This document shows, one piece after another, positions 12,327 through 27,300 of a DNA stretch of 64,000 nt. The notes under the pieces are model-generated. The model was not told the DNA's origin, did not search any database, and was given only the letters and a program-made list of their open reading frames with translations. Source of the DNA: Lineus longissimus (taxonomy: Eukaryota > Nemertea > Pilidiophora > Heteronemertea > Lineidae); contig NC_088308.1 of assembly GCF_910592395.1 (NCBI RefSeq), forward strand, positions 23,327,501-23,391,500. Direction: 5' to 3'. A program made the translations under genes and the position numbers. How positions within the stretch are numbered: the first letter of the stretch is position 1; every line of letters starts with the position of its first letter.

Positions 12327-15300
12327 CATGATGGAAGCAACCAATGAAGACAAATCCACAGAACTCCTCTTTTGAGTCAAGAAAGAAAAAGAAAAATTTG
12401 TTCGAAGCCTTCAGTTCCTTGCTTGCTACTTGAGTTCAGAAATGCTTTTCTTGACATATACAAGGCTGAACTTTCAAACTTATTTTACTAATGGAAGCGT
12501 CTGCTTTCGTCGTGCTGGTCGTAAGTGTACTTGTTCTTACTGTGGGAGATAAGTAATTAGAATGAAGGATTAGGCATGCAAGGTTTTGAGGCGAGAGGCA
12601 AGATCAAAGAGGCTGTGCGAGAGACCTTGATGGGGCTGAGAAATTGTTTTCATGATAAAGGACATGTGTGGTGTGTTGCTAATCTAATGGAATGTCCTCG
12701 AAGGAAGATGAAAATGGTTTTTACTGCAGTTCCTGTTGGGTCCCCGTAAGAATTTGTGCTACTTTTGTGATATCTCTGACAACAAGCAAAAAATTGTTCC
12801 AGATCAAATTGATTTTATAATCATGTTGCCGGCAAACAAATCCACTTGTTGCCAGCAATGTTATCACTCAAAATGGCGAGAAAAGTCAGGTCTACTTTAT
12901 GCTCAGACACATGTCCATGCAATGATGCATTGTACCTACTTTATTTTGATGTTTTCCTAAGCTTGTCTGTCTGATGACCTGATTGATTGACAAAAACCTC
13001 CCGGCCATCTCTCATGCTGCCCTGATAAGCTGTTTTTTGTACCCCTTGATCCTTACATGTTTACATTTTTTATCATTGCAGGAAATATCTCCGAACGCGA
13101 TATAATGTAGAAAGAGACTTCTCGATTGAGGTAAGTGGTTTATTAAAAACATTGGCTTCTGTAACTTTTTGTTTTTAAGGCGCTTTCACTGGAATCATAA
13201 GAAGCATCTAGAGGAATCTAATATTACTTGTCATTGCTGCTGTCAGTGCCCAGGGATTTAAAAATATTTTGTCTGACTATCACTGTAAGAAAGATAAACT
13301 GATTTGAAAACAGAAAAGCATTTCCTAATTCAAAAAATAATAGGAGAAATTGAAGACTGACTTTTCGTAAAGTGCCAAAGACTGCCATGTGGCTCCTGTC
13401 TCTCAAGACATTCCTACCTCTTGTTCAATGTCATGGCTGTCAATTTCTTCATTATTTGCGAAATCTGCTGGGATCAGCTGCGTTGATTAAATCAGTATCT
13501 TATTGGGGAAATAATGAAAATAACAATCCTTCTGGTAGGTTATTATCTTCTGGGACTTAAAGTGTAATTCGGAAAAAGTGATGGAAAATTATCATGTTGG
13601 AAATTAATACCACTTGTTCTGACACCGTGATTAACTGGGGAATGTATTCTCCTGTTGATTTATCCAAGTTGTAACGGTGTGGAACCCTCAGAGTAAAGTA
13701 GTTCAGCATTGGACTGACGTTGTTTCTACATCTTGAGACGAGCCAGCAGATTAACTATGCAGGATGGTTTTATTAGGAGTTTGAATAGAAAGCCTTGTGA
13801 AACAAATTTTTCATGAGAGTTATTTTTGTCTTGTGTCACCTATCTTCTTTCAAGCATTGAGTTCTATAAATGAGTGTTGCATATCCTCCACTTCGAGCAC
13901 TCAAGTTCCATCAATGAGAAATCTTTGGCTCATGTTTCCTATGGACATATTGATCAGGTTCATGAGTGTGTGTCCCGCGGGTTCTATCGCTAATGGAAGA
14001 GAAAAGACTTGGCATTCCTACTCGGCCATAATGAGATTATGCTGTACTCGTGCCTTTTATTTCATCAAAGGAGATTTCATAAACTTAGCCTAGTTGGGTT
14101 TTATGTGTACCGTGATGAGATTTAGGGATTTGTCTGCTTGGTAGTTGAATTGGAGAGCTTTGATATTTGTTATGGCATATTTGCACAATTTAGATTGTAA
14201 AATGCACTATGACATTTTCTTTGAAAAATTCCGTGGGAAGCGCCTTTGAAACCAAGTTTAAGTTCAAGACACAGATCCTTGGGTACCTCGAGCACCTCTG
14301 CCTCAGCCATGAATGATCTCTGTGAAACCTGCCATTGACAGAAAGAGGGCTCGACTCAGATAGAAATTAAAAATTACTAACAGTGTGGTAATCAATACAC
14401 TGCTGAAATACTGAAATATCTTCAACTTTGAAGTGACAGATTCTCTAACGCTGCAATTGACAAGATCGCTAAGATGAGAAGTTAAAAATCGTAAATACTT
14501 TTTGGAGACATAACTGCTTTCAGTGTGTGTCTCACTGGTCCACAATGTTGACATCAGATTCTTTTGAGCTCTAATGCCCATTTACAATCCTTTCCTGCAG
14601 CTTCTGACAGTGGTGTTTTCCAATAATCCGTAGGTCAACACCGCCAATCCTTTAGAAGTTGCTCTAATTGACTATCCTTGATCCGCCCTGATCCACCGCC
14701 TACTGCTTGGATCTCAACAATTGACCAGGCAGCTTGGCATGGCGTTATTGGATGCAGAATACTAATTAGCTGGCTTTCATGTCGCTTCAGATGTCAACGT
14801 TTTATTGACCCAGGGAATTCTATCACAGATTCACTTTAGCTATTACTAGATGAGACATTATGAATAGTCAGTGAGGGGAAAGTACAGACACCTCCGGGAT
14901 GGACAACCTGCATGCCAGCGCTTACATATGCATACCACTGCTAATAGTAACCTATAAGAACATGCATGCAGTGGAAAAAATTGCTGAAGATAATTTTTGA
15001 TGTGGCGCGAGACTGATCCAAAGCTCAAGGAAGCAGAACTTCATGATCTTTTTTGGACTAGCTGTCATTGTTAACTCTTCCCCCCTCAGGATATTGAACC
15101 AAGCTGCCGTTGATCAACATCAAATGTAACATCCGGGGTAGAAAAACAATGCGAAAGAAAATCATCAAATATTGTATCTCGTTTTGTTCAAAAATGCACT
15201 TGACTTGGATATTCCCAGATCTCCTTCAGATTGGCACTCTTCTTTGACTTATTGATGGAAGCTTTCAATTAAAACCCGTCATGCATTAAGGCTTGTAGAC

Positions 15301-18300
15301 ACTGTTCAGAGCCATATTGACATCCATTGGCATCACATATTTGAACAGCAGATTTCTCAAATGGAGAGCACAACTATTTTTGTTTCTTTCCTGGCATCAA
15401 GATTACCCCAGACTCCCGATTTATTGATTTCTTGTGTTTAGTAAACCATGTTATGAATTATGTATCTGGTCGTGTTTTCATTCCGTCAGATTGATCGACG
15501 TCTACTGAATGCCGTCTGTTTATTTTGTGCGGATGGTGCCACGAACCAGGATTTGGTGGAAAAGGAATATAAACATGTCATGAATGAGGCAATGTGGCGT
15601 GAGATGAATGGCTGACAAAAGGGGAAAACATTTTTAAACTTTGATGTCTTCCGAGACCTAGCTGCCTTCTTAAGATTTGGATGCCACAACAAATCGCTAA
15701 TGTGCTATCTTCTCTCCCTCATGTTTCATGTATATAGAACTAAAGATGACCCGAGAATGCCCAAGAAAGAGAATTTCCATGATACAAATCAATGTTCTGA
15801 TCTGACACTGACTTCCTTTTTCATGAAAAATGTATAATCTGAGGGATTAGCAGGTACCAGCCACTCTCAAACAACCATGACCCGATCAAGAACTGTTGTA
15901 TATTCTAAGTCGCCACTTTTTACTGATACTCGATAAACCTTCATTCATAAATCTTTATCCTATTCTCTTGGGAAACATGTTTTTTTCAGAGACTAGTCAA
16001 ATGACAGGATTACCAGGTTTTCAAGAGATGATAAAAGTTTCATTTCTTCTGCAAATGTTTTCAAATGTATTCTTGGATGCAATCGGGAGGATGAACTCGT
16101 GCTGGTCCATTGTGCACCCTCCATCGTAGAAGCTGGGAGAGGTCAGAATGAAACAGACTGAATCAGCGAGATAGTTGGCTGCAGATGTCTCTGTTTAACA
16201 GGAGCTTTATAACCACGTCATTTTCGCCAATGCGGATTTGATTTTGCGGGATTGATTCGATTTTTGAAGCAGACATTGACATTGTTCAGTTTGTGCAGAT
16301 CAGAAGCGACTTGCCTGTTGTTGCATGTGATTGGATTTCAATTGATCCTGAATCCTTTAAAATCTCGATTTGTTGCTCAGGTGATCCTATTAGTATTGGC
16401 AGTTGAAGGCAGTGGCTGTGATGATGAAGGTGTGCAAGATGAATGAAAAACTTGACTCAAACAGATGCGTCTTTGTCCAATGTCTTATGGTGCAGTGATG
16501 GAACAATCTGGTTAGAGGTCAACTTACTTGAACAATTTACCCCTGCTCTGTGCTACTAAGGTTGGATCCAGGGAGGTCACTTGCAGCTTAGAATAGACAG
16601 ATCTTGCCATGTCAGCGAGGTTTCTCACCAGGCAATCTGGCTTTTCAATTCCATAAGATCTCCCCACCAATTACTTTCCGTCGCGACACAACATTTTGTC
16701 TGAAAGACCCAGAGGCATTAAATGGATTGAATACCTAAAAAACACAACTCTTCCCTGAGGCAATTTCCCAAACCATTATCTTGTGTGGTTTCACTGATTA
16801 CTTTTCTTCCTCTTCGATGACTTATGTCTCTCCGGATTACTGGTGATTCTTGTGTTATTAGAATTCAGAATTGAAAACTGAATAGAAGGCAAACTCAAAT
16901 TGAATTTTTTGCCAAGAAAATGGTAGAGTTAGTAGTTTTATATTCACAGGTGAAATTGAATATTGAATGGTGTTTTTGTCAAGGACAGTTTTCTAGTGTT
17001 TAAATTGTTTTTCTTCTTCTCTTTGCAGTTTGAAAATCTCATGGATGATGTAAGTATGGCCAGGATTACAATGCACTAGCATTACTTATTCCCCAATTGC
17101 CTGATATATTCTATTTGTCCGGAGATATAATTTGAGAATCTCGAGAAAGAAAGTCATAAAGTCAGACAACTAAAAATTGATGTCGGGAGTGAAATCCTTA
17201 ATTGTCTTTCATTTAGAGCTAATTAGAGCTCCTGACTTAATTAGGTGCAGAGTATTTATGGCTTAAACTTGTAGCATTTCATGGCTCTCATTAGCAACCA
17301 GTGGCCAGTCTAGCCAATCATTCTGATCTATTAGGAATAGTTTACTTTATACTTGGTGGGCGAATGCCAGGCCACTGACAGACATTCTCTGGCAAACCAT
17401 TAGCCGTATGTGGTCACAGTTGTTCAATATCCATGGCATCTCATGATGGATTGGCCAAACAGACCAGCTGAGCTTGAATGGGGCTCTGGCCAAATTGGCC
17501 CCTTGAGGATCGGACAAGAAGAAACCATTCATTTCAATGACTGGCTCATGTGTTCTAGCATGTCAAACCAATAAAATGGCAAATTCAACATGAACCTGGC
17601 ACGGTTACGTTAACTTCTGATCAACCTATCACAAGTCCCTCTTTAACTCACCAGCAGTTAGATGTTTTATTTATCACAACCTCATCCCAGCTTTATTGCA
17701 ATTTTGCCACAGTCAAGAAATGCGATGATTGGTTCCTTGCATAACTTCAGTTTTTTGTGCCAATAACAAAACACTCATGATGGGCTGATACCGTGGTCCA
17801 GAAATATTTTGTAATGCCAGTTTTTATACACCTTAGCGGTTTCTTCTGAAATCGTTTACTGCAACCAAATCATATGAAACTGAGCTCAAAAGAAGCTGAA
17901 ATGGATGGCAAGTGTCCCTTTCGAGTTAACATCAAATTCTTGACATCTCTTTCCCTAGATTTATACCAATACGTCAAGTAATGTTTGCTTGTCTAAATTG
18001 CTAATTTCTGGAGGCAAATATAGGATTTATAGATATTTTCACCCCATGCCTGACATGCCAGACACCTCAGCCTGGTTGTTGGGAATATTAATCACTACAA
18101 GGCTAGAGGACACATTTACATATTATGAATCAGGCCGTTCAATTAGCTTGTGATCCAGCCTGTTTGAATGATTGCACCCCGGTGAACAGAATGCAGTCAG
18201 GTGGTTGCATTTGATTAGATGGGACACCACGAAGATAAATTAGAGGTTTTTACGTCTCTTTGAATTCCCAATCAAATAAGCAATGAACTGGGGCTTGTTG

Positions 18301-21300
18301 TGGTTTAAGCAATGGAAATGCAGCTGCATGTTTGCGAATGCCTTTTGTGTATTGTCATGACATGAAAACATGGATGGATGATTAGTATACCTCTTGAGAA
18401 TAATGCAACGCAGACTAAACCACCTTTTCTTTTTGCAGGAAACACAGCCAGAAGAATCTGTAATGTAAGTATTCACCTTTTAGGCATCTAGATAGTTCTG
18501 TGGCTGAAAGGGATATTAGGACATTGTTGTTGACATTTACTTAGACGGAATTGATATTTCTAGTACATGTATATGCCTAATTAGATTATGACTTGTTTTC
18601 AGCTTTATATGCTGTTTATCATCTTCTCTTTCAGGTCTCATTTACAGCAGTTCTGTTTATGTAAAATTCCTAACCCCTGTCTGCTTTCTGTACCATTGCC
18701 AAATCTGCCAGGTGTCTGATCACTAGACCTGTCCAATTCTACAACTTGCTTTTGGAACAAGTCATATATCTCTGGCTGTATCATTGCACGATTATCTGTT
18801 AGCTCAAACTCCTTCCCATATTCTGATTCACGGCTGACAGATTCAAGTCAAATTTTTGATTGCCATGCACTCAAAACGTGTTTCTCGCCAATTCAGGATC
18901 TAGCATCTTGGCAGGAAAGAAGGATCCTTCCTTACTTCACTTTGCCTCCAGGCAGTTCCTGGCATCACTCAGGGCAAATCCTGACCATTATTGAGTTACG
19001 TGCCTCATCCCATGAATAATGGCACTCATGCATATTCATCGTGTCCTGCAATTGCTCCTTGCCTTCCGCAGACGAGTTCCTTTTTCTTGTTTCTGCCGTG
19101 ACACTAATAAGGTTAGGCTTCTGGTCAGCTGCCACAGGTAGTGTCTGATCGAGGCATGGAGTTGCTAAAGGGAGGTTGTACATAAGTGCACTTTCATAAG
19201 TAAGTCAATATGCAGGTTGTCTTTCCATAGGTGACTCATTTTTTGCAGAGGAACAACCTCAAAAAGGGCACACTCTGTGAGGCTGACTCCAGAATGCTGG
19301 TATCTCCTCTTGGCAGATCATTCATTATCCTCAAAAGGAAATGTGAATATTTCTTGATATAATGATGTTATCAGACCACCTGTTGTTTTCAAAATGCTCA
19401 AGGTTCTTTGTCTCCTATATATCCTACTCCTCATATATCTATCTTCAACACCATCACATTATTCAAATGGAATGATTGAAGAACTCCGGGGCATTTTGAA
19501 TTTGAATTCATGATTATACAGGGATCGTGTCAAATTCAAATTCTTCTATTTGGACTTTGAAAGATTCAATTTTCTCTTAATCAGAGACTGTGCACTTTAA
19601 AGTTCCATTAGCCAACCCAATAATTAAGTAAGAGTTTAGATGGAGTAATGCTTCTTTCAAAGGTTACGTTGTAAGTTGTCACATCTACAATGTTTGTGGT
19701 CTTACTGCCTAATGACAAGACTTCATGACTCCTGCTCAGTTACAAAGGAGGACGACTTACTTAAGGGCCAATTATACTGCCAAGGGTTCCAGCCTACACA
19801 TCTGTGCCCTCATAAGATTAGCCATCCAAGGGGTACTTGCCGCTACTGATGTTGATGGCGGTGGTGATTTGGTCGTCTGTCTGTGGCTGTGTAGGATGGG
19901 GATGTCAAAGTGACTCCAATCACCTGGAGATGAAAAGGTACCCCAGCTGATGAGGTGTCGTGTGGCCACATGACCGTCACTTGAAAAAAATGAGCAATTT
20001 CTTATACGGAATCTAAGCACTGGTTAGAAGCTCTGCTTGATACCTCTGCTGATATCATGTCTGGTCATAAATTTTGCACTTCTTCTCATCAGGCACGCTA
20101 TGTCCATGGTAATGGCTTGGTCTGCTCATGTTGCCTAAATGAAACATCAGCGAAAATTAGGTGTGCTGTCCATCTGACTTGCATGATCATCTGATCACGG
20201 GATGACGTCTTGTTGGAGGACAGTATTAACACAGTAGATTATTGTTACAATTAGTTCGTAGTTGAAGTGTGCGTTGCATAACAAAGAGGCCAGAGGTGAT
20301 ACAGGAGCAGTAACTCTACACCCCCTTTCTTCGGCTCTCCTAAGGATTCCGAGCCTTCAGTGTTCTATTCAAGCAATATATAAGAAAACAAGCCCCCCCT
20401 CATTTGTAACTGCTTGTCAAAGACTTGTTCTTTGTTTAATACGTTTGATATCAGGTGAGGCCAATTCTGCCCCAGGTCACAGATGTTACCTGAAATAGCT
20501 GTCACCATCGTACCATCGGATCATGTGTCAAAGAACTTTGTTATTAGCTCTACTTCCACCTATTCGAAAAACCCTGTGTCTATTTGAAATCAGTGACTTT
20601 GCCGTGTGTAAAAAACCTGGCGAGCACTTCCATCTATAGGGAATGACCTGGCATGAAGCTGTGGGTGTGGGTGTCAATATCTGTGTTGCTTCCATTAGTA
20701 GTGACCTTTCCACTGGTGTGATGGCACATGTGGGGTTGTATCAACCTAGCCGTCTCTTTTTCAATGTCACCTCTTTGAAGAATGTGTCTTTCTGTGTGAC
20801 ATCTCCATCTGGAGACTTCAGAGATGCTCGCAATCCTCTTCTTTAATGTAACAATATTGAAATATTTTCTAGATACTAATTAACCAGCAGACATGTTCAT
20901 GACTATCAACTATGTTGATGTGTGATGTACAAGCAATATGTTCGGATAACCAAACTGAAATAATCCTTTGACAAACTCTAATTGATTTCCTCAGAGTTGA
21001 ATCATGACAACTGATGACCTGATCTAAAAGGTTGGTATTGAATAGTATGTCACATCAATAGCCATTCGATTGAAATACATTTCAGGCTCCCTCCCTTCAG
21101 TATGTCTGATAAGCATCGATCCAAGCAAGGGAGACATGCAGGCTTTGAGCTTATGAAGATACTGATAAAAACTGACATGGTCACGGAGCAGAAATCTACC
21201 ACAGGATTAAGGTGTTTGCCTGGAAGGATTTGCCAAGAGCGACCCCATGACTTGAAGGATTGATGCATGTCATTGACGAGGTATGGTCTTGATGCAAAAT

Positions 21301-24300
21301 TAATCAAAACTGACATGGTCGCTGAGCAGGAATCTATCACAGGATTAAAGTGTAGACCTCGAAGGATTTGCTGAGACCCCTTTACTAGTATTACTACTCT
21401 TGAGACGTTGATGATGAATAATGATTGTATTTGTATGCTACTTTTTTCCTCTTGGCAGCATCAGTTATATTGAAAGTATAATCTCACATCATAATATCTG
21501 CCAAAGCTGTCAAGCATTGATGGCAGAACAATGCTCTGGTTTGATTAGTGTTGGTAGACTTATTGGGTGTTTGACATACGAGATTAGCCCCTTCAAGTCG
21601 AAGACCTGCTGTGGTTCATCTTTCAACTGGATGGCTGTATTGCAAAGGAGATGGAGCATTTCTTTATTACCAACCAATTGCAACAAACTGGAATCAGATA
21701 CTGCAGAAAAGGTAGCTCCAAATGTTCAGTGTCATGACTGGTTGATCCAAGATAGTTGCCTCAGGAACACTCCTTCAGTTTTGCACTTACTTGCTTATGT
21801 GCGTCTGACTGTTCTCAAACGTGACTTTGCTTAGTCAACCACATTTTCGTTAAGGTTTGCACCCAAGTTGGCTATAATCACAACTTCCCCAACAGTGTGA
21901 AGGTTTCAAATCTAATTTCTTGCTTGAAATAGAATCGGTTGCGAAACCAGCTCGTTGATTAATCAGTAACCAAAGAAACCACTTTTGCAGATTCAAATGC
22001 TTGCCTTTAGTTGCTAAGGGTTGCAAATATGTTTGAACGAATCAAAAAGTACTTGTATTTGCAAAGAGACGCTTTCCAATTATCCTGAAAGCTTATTCTT
22101 AGATATTGTTATGTACATGTACAGGGTGGTAGTTGAACACAATGTTGTTCAGATTATCATCAATTTGAATGAGAGGACAATCTCCATGAGGCGTTTGTAT
22201 TCATCAAGAAATTAGTGATTGCATTATTGGTCTGTGCTATTATCAGCCTCAATTCTCATATTTCCCACAGACATATCAATGTTTTAAAGAGCATTCAATG
22301 ATACCAACAAACATCGCTGATGATATCAATTGAAAATTGTCGTAAATATGAGGACTGATATGACACTCACAAGAACTGTCGGATTCCAAAAATAGATGCA
22401 GAAACGCCATACCAAGCAACGCGCTCAAATTAGGCAGGCATTGTTGAATGTGGCTGGATATCGAACCAATGCCCCCATCTGCGCATCTCATCAAGGTATT
22501 AGCGTATAATTAACATCACTCTTCTTCGAGATGATAATAGCCAATTAGGCTTTCCTTCATCGCTGGCTCCCAACACCATTAGTGAATTTCTTCTCTGGAA
22601 TTATCAAGAGCCCTGCTAAGATGGTCCAATTGCCATGATATAGATTTGTAGATAGTGAATGATTTCTAATAAAAGATGAGGCTTCGTAGGGATGGCTCAA
22701 ACCTGAGGGCCAGCAATGACATTTCCTCCAAATCAACTGTGGTCACTGGTGTCCTTTTCACTAATCATCTTGTGCGTTGATCAAAGGCCAATGCGCTCAT
22801 TAACTTGGTTAGCCAGATGTGTCTGACTGGAGAATTGGCCTCAGGCAAGTAGAGGCCATTCACTGTCGGCCATTGTTTTCCTTCATACTCCATTCAGTTG
22901 TTAGCAACGAAACCTTGAAAGTTCATATACCTCTGACCTCTGACCTCTGACCTCTGACCTTGGTCTTCTCAATCAGCCAGAATCATGTTGACTACACATT
23001 CAGGAGGAAACCAAACATCTCATCATTTTCCACAAGAAAGGTGATGAAGCCATCACTTGAGTTGTTGAATTGTATTGAGCAAGGTCACTTGGGTGTCACT
23101 TGGGTGTCACTTGACTGACCATTGGCCACATCATTAAGTATCCACCCATTAGCTTCTCATCAGTCATGTTCAATTGGCATAGGTCAGGGGATCCCATTAT
23201 CTTCTTCAGTGGTGTTTCTGAAGATCTCTGCTAATTCTGCATAGATTGCCAGTGGAAGTAGTCCTTGTCTGGTACTTTGTCAATGACCTGATATATTCTC
23301 TTCAGAAGCACTGACTTTTGAAAACGTCAGGAAGCTAATGATGAATAAAACCAGTTTATCTCTATGTTTGGCTGGCAAATGTTTCGAAAGCAAGGAGAAT
23401 CAGATATCCCACCTACACATGATTCAAAGACGGCCTGTTCATATCAGTTTGATCTTTCCACCACGCATAGCTTTAGATTCTGTACACCAAAATCAATGAC
23501 TATCTCTTTGATAGCTAATCCACCTTGTCAGTCTTGTCTAGCCAGGAACTAATTGTCTGATATATAATATGGCTGACTTTTGTTAGTGAATCCTTGGCAT
23601 CACTTTGTCCCTCCAAGATTTCCCCTGATGCTGCCGAGATGATATTTTCTGACAACGTTCAATTTGCTGAGTAGTTGAAAGTGTTCTAGGTAATTTACCA
23701 CAATTATCATTTGAATACAGCTATTCATCATTGCTGATTGTCTTCTTGTATCAGACCCCCTTGAGATGCTTTGGCAAGCTGTGGCCTGAATTTGATGGTA
23801 CACTGACAGGCCCACACTGTTTGGTAAATCTGAGAACGCTATTTGCCTGTATCAAAGACAATCAGTTCCCCCTGTTAAAATTGTTGATTGATACATGTGG
23901 CTGGCCACCGGGAAGAAATGAAATGGACTAGCCTTACTACACAAATTTAATGAGACCATTAGTCTTGGGGTTTGTTCCTCGAGGATGTGGTGAGGAATTT
24001 TAATGAGTTCCCCTGAGTACTGCAAATACGATGCTCTTCTCCAGATTAGACGGTTTTCAGATTGTGCTAGATTGGTAGTATACGTATATCACTATAGTTG
24101 GTAAGTAAATTCATTTTAGCAAGAAGTACTTTTGAAATGTCTAATCATAAGTTTTTGTCTGCGTTGGAAACAAAATGCGTTAACTGCGAAAATAACATCC
24201 AAAAAAATTTTGGTTTACAGAACTTGAGTCTCGTTACCATGCTCGAAAAAAATTGAAATTTAAAAAAATGTTTCTTGTAATTCAAAACATGTCAACCCCC

Positions 24301-27300
24301 ATCTTAACAGCAGCAGTTTTGTCAACTGATCAGCTCTCTTCTGAGATGACAGATCACTTTCAAACAGAATCATCGTTTGAAGTATGATAACTCAGACAAT
24401 CTCAGTGTGAAATCAGGATTCGACGATGATTACGAAATGTTTGACGTCAAAAAGAAAATTGGATTCTTTGCGTCACCCATCTAACTTTGTCACTGTAGAA
24501 AATAATGGGGTGTTGTGCAGGAATCTTTGAAAATGAAATTTTCTCTGAAGATGTGATTTCCTGAGGGTTGTGGGTTTGGCAAATTATTGGGTAGTTTATG
24601 TTTGCCTCTACATCAGGAATATGAGCCTAATGATGATAAGCGTCAACTGAATTTACTCTTATGGCTCTTAGGTAGCTTACTGCAGGAAAGTTGGTGAGAC
24701 AAATCAAGATTTTTTTATATTTTGCTGGCTCTGTCCGATCTTCGTTGCCAATATTATTTGATATCAAGTTCATTACTGAGTCAGCTGTACTCTATCTTTT
24801 CCTACTAATATGGTGTTCCAAGTTGACAGGTACTTTTGTGTTGTGTGATATACACTTCAGACATTGACCTTATTTCCAGCACAAAGACGTCTCTCTCATA
24901 TTGTTCATTTCACCTCTCTATGTTGTCCTTTTAAAGGTGAGAAAAATTTGAAATCTCTCTTGGATCTTCTACGATCAGAGTGGAAAACAGATCCTTCAAA
25001 GTAAATTTCATTTCGCGGCAATAATGTCATCCCTGCCTAATCAATCAGAGAGAAATCTAATTCTCTTCTTGCTGCCTTTCTACGGCAGATCATGCTTCAA
25101 ATCAAATTTGGCATGTCATTGGTAGAAAAGAATGTCAGCAGGTTTTTCCATTGATCTGTTTACAGTTAGATTGAACCCTGAAGAAGGATCATCGGTACAA
25201 AGAGGCAGGCAGATATCTTCATTTTGGCATCAATTGGACCAATTTACATGAGTCTGTTGGAGAGAAAATCATGGCTTTGAAGTGTCTGTTTGTTGTACAG
25301 GGTTAATAATTGCTCTGTAATTGCTCCATGCTCCAAGAAGGTCTTGTATTCAAAACTTGATAGCAGGGTTGGCTGAGACTTCATTTCATCTGTCCCTTTG
25401 GAACTCAAAAGCATAAAAGAGATATGGAACATTTTTTAGATTCCTCTGTTATTTCCTATAGCTGGTTCATTCTTTTCCTCCAGTAACGTCCTCTGAATCA
25501 TTATATGATATCTGACATGTCTGATGGAATAAAGTACTCCTGTCCCGATATCCAATAGTAAATGACAACCAGATATTATGACCACAGGTGGTAACATCAC
25601 AATTCCATTTCCAACTCTGACTTCTTAACTTTTGGCAAATTCCTCCAATATAAGTTATTCTTCTCTCAAACCAGCAACAGATACATCATCTAATGTCTCG
25701 ATTGAATTCATTGATTTCTCATTAAAAAGTGATCAAGCTTTCCAATAACGCTGCAAATAAGTACAGCTGCTAAACGCTGCTGGTAACGGTGATATTTCAA
25801 GATGACAATGAGATGGCAAATGAATTGAGAATTGGCATTATCCGTGTGGATACGACTTGTGATTGCGTGGGAATTGGATGGTAGATTTATTGTTGGAGCT
25901 TATCATTTCACAAAGATTCCACGACTCGATGAATGAGGCATGCTGGAAGGGAAATAGAGTGTCCAGATTTTTTTAATGTCAATTAACTCTGAGAATTGTT
26001 GTTTGACGGGCAATTTTGTAATGTAAACAAAGAATTGAATGATGTTGCCATTGGAGTGAATTTTGCCTTGACTCCAAAATGCGGCTTGAAGAATTTCAAT
26101 GTATTAGTTTCTAACTTGGCCTTCGGTAGCTGCTCTTGTTTCTTGCTCCTTTACAAAGCCTGTTAAATTTTTGATGGCGGCACATTACCATGGTTACTGG
26201 GAAGGTATAACACATATTTTGGATGTGTTGGTTTTAAATGGAATGTCTTTCAGTAGCGTCGTGTTGCCACTCTGGTTTTAGAAATCTCCATCATTGTGAC
26301 TTCCCGTACCTTGCCTGCATTAAGAAACCTAATTAATGTCAAACCCCTTGAAGCTGAAGATGGACACTGATCAAACCTAAGGTCAACCTCTCATTCTTAA
26401 GGTAGCCTTTCTAGATCAAGTTAGTTTCATCAACATGAAAGCAGTATATGATGGAGGAGGGAAGTTATGTCGATATTCCCCGGCAGTACCAAAGCTTGCT
26501 TTATCAGCGCTAATGTCTCGCAAGCCTTTGTAATCCTATCATTACCATCGATATCGCTTAGCCAAGCGGCGATTTTGTCACTTTGGTCATGTAAGAAGGG
26601 AAATGATTGCTATGGTGGCATTGGTGGGGTCTAAAAAAGTGATAAGAGCTTGTAGCGCAGTGAAAATCTCTGCAGCCAATCTATGTGCACTTTAAATGTT
26701 GTGTTCTGTTCCCAGTTTATTAGGTCTGCCAAACAATGGCTTTGTCAGTATATGCTCACAAAGATAAATCATTGCTTTGGTGCATCAGTGGGTTAAATAG
26801 GAAAGAGTACAGCGGTCAGTCGTTATTAGAGCAACCTCCGTCAGTTCAGAAGAACTTCTTAGAAAAAATATTTACCAGAAAAACATGCCCATAAACCATT
26901 TATTCACCGCACTCCACCAGCTATTGGCTTGGCACAGTAGATTCCACTTCAGCCTCAAGTTTATTGAATCATAATGCAGGAAATTGGCCTAAAATGATCG
27001 ACCAGTATCCACAAAATGCAAGATTGAATCATTGGGTTTGAGCACCAAATTTATCAGTTTTCCAGTTGACTTTGCTTGGACGCTATCACATTTCCATCGC
27101 CAGGGATTCTCAGTCCTTGGTGTTTTACTTATCGATAAGTGTTTTGTGTGTCACTGCTCCAGGCTGACAAGATGGCTAACCTCAGCCACTTGGGAATGAA
27201 CAAGGCGATGATGGAATTCACTATAAACATCATTGTTACCTTCACTGTCTATAGGTGTGAGGATGGATCTTGAATGAACAAAACCCTCATAACACCCTAC

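Noticed and set aside
21421-21834. 137-codon ORF in AP1AR intron 4
   Set aside because: No domain, no splice or promoter context, composition like translated non-coding DNA; within the range expected by chance in an 18 kb intron.
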